Assembly (NCBI GenBank): GCA_019426215.1
Contig: CM033401.1
Location: forward strand, 18,357,134-18,421,133
Direction of reading: 5' to 3'
DNA: 64,000 nt
DNA from: Buddleja alternifolia
Lineage: Eukaryota; Streptophyta; Magnoliopsida; Lamiales; Scrophulariaceae
This document shows, in pieces, positions 56,315-64,000 of this stretch (position 1 is its first letter; the number at the start of each line of letters is the position of its first letter). Below the pieces are notes generated by a model. The model was given only the letters and a program-made list of their open reading frames with translations. It searched no databases and was not told the origin of the DNA. The translations under genes and the position numbers were made by a program.

Positions 56315-57889
56315 TGAGACGATAAATCCTCACGTGTTTGCACAGCAAGTGGACTGGTCGTGTGTAGTAATAAAGTGGACAATAAAGTCCGGGTTGTCGA
56401 ACCTCAAGGACTTGTATTCTAGTTTATGATTTTAAAGCAATTGAAGAACTTAAACTAAAACAAGAATTAACTAAAATATTATGGAAGTAAGATATAAGAA
56501 ACAAGATGTCGAAATCAAGATAGCTATGGAAGAGAGCAACTAAGACACATGTGTTGGCATAAATTAATCAATTTTCACTATAAACATGTTCTCATATTAT
56601 TAGACTAATGTTGCTTTGGTGGAAAAAACCTTAAATAATTACTACCCGATGTCTCAGCTGTAATAATCTTATGATTAATTGATGGTTCTCTAAATATGTC
56701 TATCCGAGAATCTAACCAACAATCATGCATTCAAGTTTTAGAATTTCCCCGGATTAATCCGGCTAACTGCACCCGGGAATCTCTACCTATCTCTAGAGGC
56801 AATTCCCTATTTTTTACAGATTATGTGATGATCCTCTTTGCACCTTAAATTACCTTCTCTCGAACGAATAATTTAAGTAATAAATCATGCATATGGTAGC
56901 TAAGCATATGATGCATTCAAACAAGATCAAGACACAAAGCAACAATATAATTAATATGAAAAACACAATTTATAACTCAATTATCATAATTTAGCCTCAA
57001 CATGGCCTTAGTTCGAAGAATCTATTTCATCATAAAAGATAAAAGATAGGAACTTAAATTAAGATTCATATTCATAGACAAAAACAAATCTAAATCTAAG
57101 AAACTCCCTCGTATTTTTTATGGTTGAACTTCGATCTTCATCTCTTCCATGCTTCTTGATTTCTTCACCTTCAAAGGTTCTTGATAATCTTCATAACTAA
57201 TCTAAGGATGATGAAGATGATGATAGGATGTGTTTAGGCTCTCCCAATGGGGAATGTGTTTTCAAGTGTCATAGGATGGTCTTCAATCCTCCTTTTATAG
57301 CCAAAAAATCCACCTACCAAGAACATGTGCTTCCATTCTCTTTTCTTTCCACCTACCATTATCTTGCTTTCCATCTACCAAGAATGTGAACTACTATTCT
57401 CTTGTTTTCCACCTACTAAGAATGGGAGCTACCACTTTCGTGTTTTCCAACGCAGAGATAATGTTTTATTCATACAATTCTCCACATACCTCCGAATTTG
57501 ATGCTTCAAGTCCCCATGTGAAGATAAGACATACATCTACAACTTTGTAGAAGGACACTTCATCCAATTCTGTCTCTAAATATATCAAAATGACGTTGCA
57601 ATGTGGAGGTTGTTTCTGATTTGGCGCCCAGGTGTGCGGAAATGGTACTAAAATATGATTTTGGCTAACTCCAGCTTGTTTCTTGCTTGTTTGGTCGTAG
57701 AGGCGTGAAACATCTTGGCCTAAACTTGTTTTATACGTCCTTTTTCCACCCTTTCTTCGATTGTATCCACTTAAGGCCTGAAATCACTTAATGCACGAAT
57801 TAAACGCACAAGTGACAAAATCAAGCGATAAATGAACCTAAAACATAAACGCAAAGGGGCTTAATAACACGTAAAAATGACTACTATCA
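56315..57889 (-). repeat. 5' LTR of D (1575 bp)
   Basis: The plus strand runs from TGAGACGATAAATCC to CTACTATCA. It is very similar to the other D LTR apart from the missing minisatellite units near 57385-57420 and scattered changes. A TATA box is at 57291-57300 on the minus strand. Confidence 0.9.
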
Positions 57890-59409
57890 ACTTCTTTTAT
57901 CGCTAACTCTAGAGATTGAGTCGCTTCCTTAGTCTGAGCAACTGGTTCAACAACGGGCATATCAACCACTGTAACGCTGGGGGCATCTATCATCTGAATA
58001 TCAGTGTTTGTAACTTCAGCGTCTGCAACAGTAGGATCCAGCCCTGCTTCAACTTTTGTGATCTCCACAATCGCTCCTCTTTCACGGTAAAATTCTGCAA
58101 AATCATCGGTCAACTGAAATTGGGCTTCGCTTGGTCCTGGAAGGGTAACCCGCTTGCTTGTAGAAGTGTCTTCATTTAAGTGAATCTGGAGTCACTGAGC
58201 AAAGTTCAACTCATAACCCCCTTAACCTATTTGTCTAAGTTGTTCGCGGATGTAACTTTCCATGCCTCTTCGAAAGTAAGGTAGGGCATCTACAGGACCC
58301 ACAAGCGACTTGTGTCTCTGCAATAAGAATAAGGCATACGCTCTACGCCTATACTCGATTCCAAAATTAAACAAATATGGATACATGATCATCTCATCAA
58401 TAGTATGACAATGAAAAACAAATTCCTCTGCCCATCTGGATGTATCCATTATCCAGCGTTTTCCAAGAGTTTCAGCAAGCTCTGTATCAATCTTTGCATC
58501 AAGCAGTTTCTTGAATCGTTGCTTCTCTTCTACAAAATTTTCTACCCAAACTCTGGCAAGGAATTCTCTAGCTTTATCCTCAATAAAAAAGTTAATAGGG
58601 TTAGGGTGATCTTGAAGCATGGCACCCTTTCCCTTCCATACTTGTAGCGACTTCTCAGAAGACTTGTTGGCTTCAGAATGGACAACCTTGGGGAGCGCTG
58701 AATAGCCCATCATGTTCAGTTGTTCCTCATCTGGATTCTTTCCCCAATTGCCTATGTGAGGATTCCTTATCTGGACATGAGTTCGGCAGAATGGATAGTT
58801 ACGTTTCACGTTCTTCCCGAGTTCTTGAAAGCGTTTGCTCTTGAACTCTGCCAGATCCTTTTTTAGAGTTTCCAAATACTCCAAGCGAGCAATGATCTCG
58901 TTCATTGTAGTGACTCCGCTGCTTGCAAGCGTTTCAAATATAATAGACTTCTGAGCGTCTGAAAGAGATGGATTGTGGAGGGTAGTTTGAAAATTTAGCT
59001 CCATATCAACCAATTGCCTCAGCGTCGTTTCTCTCTAGGCATAATAATACTCCAAATCTTTAGTATATTCTCTGGGAAAGAAATTGACCGCTTGAGGAGG
59101 AGGAAGAGTTGGTGTTGGAATAATCTCAGCCACTTTTGTCAACCGCTCAACATCCACAGTCGCTTCCTTTGCTGGTGAGATTTCAGTGTCTGGAAGGACA
59201 GTGTCTAATTCTCTAGCGATTTTCACCACTGCTGATAAATCAATGCCCAAATCTAGATCTGCCTCTGAATGGGGAGGTGCATTAGTGGCTTGTGCACTTT
59301 GAGCTGACACAGGCAAGCGTTTGAGAAACACAAAAGATTTCTACTAAGTAGAAATTGAGATATAAAAGACATAAACGCTTACCCTGAGGACTATCTTCGA
59401 CTACAGTAG
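57890..59409 (-). pseudogene. Extra ORF of SIRE-type element H (diverged homologue of B2's)
   Basis: One minus-strand frame spans the region, interrupted by stops at about 59035, 58222 and 58160 but with no shift. The best-kept part (58222-58800) follows B2's extra ORF around 13330-13790: a Trp-Lys motif, a long helix-rich segment (FVEEKQRFKKLLDAKI), a segment with EFVFHCHTIDEMIMYPYLF, then RRRAYALFLLQRHKSLVGP and DALPYFRRGMESYIREQL, matching RRQFARYCLQCREARIGP and ALLPSFRQPIEHFLREAL in B2. Flanking parts are Pro/Ala/Glu-rich. The homology, despite strong divergence, shows that the ORF is a regular part of this element group. D cuts its 3' side and C2 its 5' side. Confidence 0.78.
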
Positions 59410-61345
59410 TGATAAGAGGTGTTTTTACGTGTTTTTAAGACCGTAATTCTTATGATTTGGATTCACTTATTGCTTAAATCATGTCACATTTGCATTTAAT
59501 AGGTGTGTTAAGTGAATACAGGTATAAATGAGAATACATGAAGAAAAGGGAAGAAAAACAATGTACAAAACAAGTTCAAGCATGTTTTTCAACACCTAGG
59601 CGGTTTATGTATCTCCTACCACATTCGAGCGATAATTCCGTATATTTCGAGACCGACTTAGACAAAGTTTCCTTCTAAAAAGTTTTAGATGTATGTCTTA
59701 GCTTCAAATGGGAACTTGAAACATCCAAATCGGAGGTCGATAGAGATAATTGTGAAGGAAATACGATTGCTGCGCCAAACAGAGAAGTACATGTGCCAGG
59801 ATACGCCCCAGCGCCCTCCTATTCATGCCTAGGCATGGATAGTCCGAATGTTACTCCTTTTTCAGCCTACATTCCAGCCTTATATGATGGGTAAGAATCA
59901 CTTTTGTCCATAATTCAGCACATGTGTTGAGGGGTTGTCATAAGTGTGTTTCTTGGTAGATTTACTTTATGGGAGCCAAATCAGAAACAACCTCCATGTT
60001 GAAACGTAATTTAGGTATACTTAGAGACCGAATTAGACAAAATGTCCTTCTGGAAAATTGTAGATCTATGTGTTATCTGAACATGGGGACTTGAATCATC
60101 CAATTTGGAGATCGTTGGAGAAGTTTATGAGGAAAATACTAAGACTGCGCTGGAAAGCAAGAAAATGGCAGCATGCATGTGTCTTGTTGAAGTTTTCACA
60201 TGGTTATGCTTGGTGGAATTCTTAATGGCCGAAAGTTCAGCATTTTTTAGCTGGTTGGAATCTTAAAAGCCAAACTTTAAGCATCACCTTAGGTGGAATT
60301 CTCATTGGGGAACTTTAATGGGAATTCTTAATGCATACTTTAGTGGAATTTTGGCTATAAAAGGAGGGGGAACCCATACTCTTCATCATTCACTATCAAT
60401 TTCAGATTCTTAGAGGAGAGGGGGGCAGCCCCTAATCTGATTTCTCCACCATTCATCACCATTCTTCATCACTCTTGGAGGGGAAAACTAGAGGAAGGAA
60501 AAGAGCTTGGGGATTGAAGGCTCAACTTCAAGATCCATCATTATTCACTTTTGAGGGAGTTTTTATAGCTTTTCATTTCAATTATGTCTATGAACATGTG
60601 TATTAATTCATTTATGTTTTTCATATTATCCATTATGAACTAAATTCATAAGACTAGGGCCATGTAAGGCCAAATTGTGATATATGCTTATAATAGATGA
60701 TTGTTGAGGTTGTTCTTATATTGTTATGTGATGTGAATTTGTGTTTTTGCCTATCTTGCATATACTTGATCGCTATATGTTAGAATCTTATGCCTAGGTT
60801 AATATTTCGGGAGAAAATTGACTTAGGGTGCAAGAAATTCACATTATGACCCGTAACTAATGAGGAATTGCCCTAGACATAGGTAAAGATTGCCGGGTGA
60901 AGTTGTTTGATTCAAATCGAGTGAACTCTAGTACGTTAATGCATGTTTAGTGGTTAGATTTTCGGATAGGAATATTTGGGAAATCACGATCTAAGCATAG
61001 GAGTTTATACGCGAGACATCGGTTATTCTCTACCCTCGGAGTTCTCACCATAACAATATAAGCGTAATCCTTCAACTAGAATCTTTATAAGTATAATTGA
61101 TCAATTTGAACCTAGCATGTGCCTTAGTCTCCCTTTATACTTTGTGTAAAATCAATTGTGTAATCTTGTTCTTATTGTATGCATTTTACCTATAATTTAC
61201 TTTAATTATATTTGTTCTTTTTTTCGTTAAAATCATAAACTAAAATTCAAGTCTCCGTGGTTCGACAATCCGGACTTTTAGTCCACTTATTACTACACAC
61301 GACTAGTGCACTTGCTATCATAGCACGTTGGCTTTTAGCATGTCA
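59410..61345 (+). repeat. 5' LTR of C2 (1936 bp)
   Basis: It runs from TGATAAGAGG to TAGCATGTCA and is the inverted counterpart of the C1 LTRs with scattered differences. The TATA box CTATAAAAGG is at 60355-60364. Confidence 0.92.
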
Positions 61346-61351
61346 AATTTT

Positions 61352-61369
61352 TGGCGCCGTTGCCGGGGA
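61352..61369 (+). other. Primer-binding site of C2
   Basis: TGGCGCCGTTGCCGGGGA lies six bases after the LTR. It is the Asp-tRNA type site described for Athila elements. Confidence 0.9.
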
Positions 61370-61504
61370 CTTGTTCATTTTAGTTTTTGATTTTTCGTTT
61401 AAATTTTCCTAATTCTTAGTTCTTCGTTTATTTCTAACCTTTCTTTTATTTTATTATTCTAATTTTGTTTTTTGTGTTTAATTGTTAGGTGTAATTTGTG
61501 GTGC

Positions 61505-64000
61505 ATGACCCGCTCTTCTAACGAGCCTCTATACAATTTGAGCCGGAGATAGAGCGTGTTCTTCGATCTAGTAGACGCGCTCGAGAAATGGCCGACAATC
61601 TAAATCCAAATGGGAATTTTCCCGACATAAATCTCCCGGAAAACAGGGAATGGTTGCAAAATCTATTCCAAGCTATGCAACCGGCACCTCCTCAAAGACT
61701 TCCATCGGTCCGAGAAAGTCTACCTCCAAGGGTCCACACTATACCGGGGCCCGTAGTCTTTCCAAATTTCTTTGCACCAAATTATCACATTCCGTCACAC
61801 ATCTTTAGCATGGTGCAAAGCGAACCCTTCTATGGAGAGCCCCATGAATCACCTCATGAGCATTTGGAGACTTTAGACGATACTCTCATGACTACCCAAT
61901 TTCATCCACGGGATCTCGATGCAATTCGTCTAAGAGTCTTCCATTTCTCATTAAAGGAAAGGGCGACCATGTGGTACAAATCTCTACCACCCCAATCCAT
62001 CACAACATGGGGACAATTGGTCGATGCCTTTTTGAGCAAATTCTTTCCACCCTCCAAAATCAACGAGCTAAGGAACAATATTAAAGAGTTTAAGCAAGGG
62101 AATCATGAGTCCTTAGCCGAGGCATGGGCTAGATATAAAAACATGCTCCGAAAATGCCCGGATCACAACCTAAAGTTGAGCGAGCAAGTACTACGATTCC
62201 ATGATGGAGTCCGATCGCGCATCCGAAATAGGCTCAATGCCGGCGCCGGTGGTGATCTCCTTGGGCTCGATTGCCAAAGTGTGTGGGACAAGATTGAGCA
62301 ATTAGCCCGGGAAGATGAACTCTATCCCGATGATGAAGAAATCACACCCACTAAAAAGATTGCTTGTGTTCAAGAGTTGGGCGAAGAAGTTGCTTTGGAA
62401 ACAATGGTTGGCAATGTAAACTATGTTGGAAATGCCAATCGACCTCAATTGAACTTCCATGTACCCGAAAATTTTCCAAGGAGGCCCAATCCGGCACAAA
62501 ATGCCCATCCCGGCGTCTATCAAGCACCAAGGCCCCCATTCAACAATAACCAAGCTCAAAGGCAAGGTAATCCTCATATACAAAGGCAAATAAGACCTCT
62601 TACAACCGAAGAGCGTCTCGATGAACAAATAAAGAAATCGGATTCAGCAATCAACGAACTCCGTACTATGATGAAGGATATAATGATGGACATGAAGGAT
62701 TTAAAGACACAAATGGGTCAAATGGCAAAGGCGATCAGTGAGAGAGCCCCGGGAACTTTATCAAGTGACACAGAATAAAACCCGAAGGAGCAATGCCACG
62801 CCATCACCTTAAGAAGTGGCAAACAGGTAGTCAATGATGCTATTTGCATTTTCGCGCCCGAGCGCCTCGATGAGAACGCCCAGGCACCGGAATCAATCCA
62901 CAGTGAACGAATGCTTCGCAATTGCTCGCCCGAGCGTCCCGATGATCACGCTCAGGCGCCCGAGACCCAGCGCCCTGGCGCCGATTGTCGCGCCCAGGCG
63001 CCACCTCCTGAACCCTCCACATCGGGCTCTTCAACTCCAACGCATCCTCCCATCGAGGTCCGTCTTCCATTTCCTAATGTACATAGAAAGAAAAAAAAGG
63101 AGATGGATCCAAGTTTCCTTCGAATCTTAGCAATTCTTCGTGAGGTTAGGATTAATATTCCTTTTATAGACGCAATTTTACAAATGCCAAATTACGTGAA
63201 ATTTTTCAAGGATATTTTATCCAACAAACAAAAGTGGGAGGAAAACGAAACGGTGTGCCTAACCGAGGAATGCTCCGCCGTATTGCTTAATAAATTACCA
63301 ATGAAACTTGAAGACCCTGGGAGTCTCACTATTCCTTGCACGATTGGGCCATTATCCTTCGAAAAAGTTTTGTGCGACTCGGGAGCTAGCATCAACCTCC
63401 TCCCGTACTCTCTTTTCAAAAAGTTGGGCCTTGGTAACCCAAAGCCGACTTCAATGAGCCTCCAACTTGCCGATAGATCAATCAAGAGACCACGGGGAAT
63501 AATCGAAGATGTAATCGTTCAAGTCGACAAATTCTACTTCCCGGTTGACTTTGTGGTTCTTGATATGGAGGAAAATGTTGAGGTACCCCTGATCCTAGGA
63601 AGACCATTCCTAGCCACTGGTAAGGCGGTAATCGATATTGTCAATGGTAAGCTAACCTTAAATGTGGGAGATGAAAAGGTCACCTTTGATGTTTTTAAAG
63701 TGCTTAAACACCCATGTGATCCTGACTCATGTTTACGCATCGATGTATTTGATATGTTGATTGATGAGACTTTTCAGGCACAAATGGTAGACGACCCATT
63801 GGAGACATGTCTTTCCAAATCTATGGATGTCGATTCAGCGAGTGAAGAACAATTGGAAACCATGTTTAGCATAGAGAAGCCACCTCTTTACCACGTCATT
63901 GGAGCTAAAAAATTAGAAAGATCACTCTTGGCTCCTCCTCGCCCTTCTATCGAAGAGGCCCCTATCCTTGAGCTTAAACCATTACCATTACATTTGAAAT
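61505..64000 (+). pseudogene. Athila gag-protease (start of gag-pol) of C2, one shift and one stop
   Basis: The start at 61505 (MTRSSNEPLYN) matches C1, but one T is missing from the run near 61536, so the frame shifts; a usable ATG lies at 61588. The capsid core and coiled coil follow C1 to a TAA at 62776-62778, where C1 has lysine. After that the same frame stays open to the window end. It encodes a Pro/Ala/Cys linker, the segment from FIDAILQMPNYVKFFKDIL to ECSAVLLNKLP that C1 lacks, protease (CDSGASINLLP near 63367; ILGRPFLAT near 63593), and a linker toward reverse transcriptase. With only two lesions in about 830 codons, this copy is young. Confidence 0.85.

Larger units (their letters stand above)
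51865..57889 (-). mobile_element. D: non-autonomous Athila-like element lacking gag core and protease
   Basis: Two LTRs (51865-53536 and 56315-57889) flank an internal region with an Athila-type primer site, a remnant gag-like ORF and a long non-coding 3' region. It has no protease, reverse transcriptase or integrase. The LTRs are only distantly like those of C1/C2, but the 3' internal region is close to that of C1. It is inserted in the SIRE-type element H: H LTR lies to the left and H extra-ORF sequence to the right. No target duplication is visible, and several kb of H expected between the two flanks are missing. Confidence 0.85.
59410..64000 (+). mobile_element. C2: Athila-like Gypsy element, probably pol-bearing, cut by window end
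   Basis: 5' LTR, primer site, gag and protease match C1 closely. Unlike C1, the frame continues after the protease into a segment ending ELKPLPLHLK, which in Athila elements lies just before reverse transcriptase. The rest is outside the window. It abuts H sequence at 59409. Confidence 0.85.

Noticed and set aside
59345..59385. Intron-like GTAAGC...TACTTAG stretch upstream of the H ORF (minus strand)
   Set aside because: At about 39 bases it is too short for a plant intron; more likely a small indel or chance.
1..64000. CRISPR arrays, tRNA/rRNA genes, or viral genomes other than LTR retroelements
   Set aside because: No spaced direct repeats, cloverleaf candidates or other viral replication genes were seen by eye.

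Overview
This window is repeat-rich plant nuclear DNA, most likely from a eudicot. The evidence is long LTR retrotransposons of the SIRE (Sirevirus) Copia, Athila and Tat Gypsy types, plant-type primer-binding sites (TGGTATCAGAGC; TGGCGCC...), non-autonomous DNA elements with 9-10 bp target-site duplications, and one land-plant gene of the DUF1677 family. No bacterial, organellar, tRNA or rRNA gene was seen. The species cannot be named from this sequence.

Left block (1-28426) is a nest of insertions. The oldest layer is a decayed plus-strand Copia element (A; 2630-3239 and 25221-28426). It was hit in its gag by a minus-strand SIRE-type Copia (B1; 1-2629) and, 610 bp further on, in its gag-pre-integrase region by a plus-strand SIRE-type Copia (B2; 3240-25215), which is flanked by the duplication GAAGT. 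B2 carries gag, pol and a very long extra reading frame (11345-15492) downstream of pol. Its 3' LTR is split by an 8 kb minus-strand Athila-like element (C1; 16672-24688) that codes only for gag and protease.

Middle block (28427-39498) is the only host-like region. It holds the DUF1677 gene (29092-29520, minus). Its promoter side is duplicated 4 kb away (29548-31032 and 33541-35092), with a truncated Tat-type Gypsy (31038-33540) between the copies. Two long-TIR elements lie inside the duplication, and several more TIR/MITE-like elements follow.

Right block (39499-59409) is built on an older minus-strand Copia (E; gag-pol at 45020-50553). Its 3' LTR and pol are cut by three other LTRs: two solo LTRs of its own type and an unrelated plus-strand LTR (F) that itself contains a SIRE LTR fragment. 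Next come a plus-strand LTR fragment (G) and a minus-strand SIRE-type Copia (H), of which an LTR end and part of the extra ORF remain. H is interrupted by D (51865-57889), a second non-autonomous Athila-like element that has lost gag and protease but shares about 1.4 kb of non-coding 3' sequence with C1.

The window ends in C2 (59410 onward), a plus-strand relative of C1. C2 keeps the protease and the protein segment that normally precedes reverse transcriptase, so it is the best candidate for the autonomous partner. C2, C1 and D thus look like successive stages from a pol-bearing element to one that mostly keeps LTRs, primer site and 3' non-coding region. All element names (A, B1, B2, C1, C2, D, E, F, G, H) are local labels. 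LTR identities and ages were judged by eye only.
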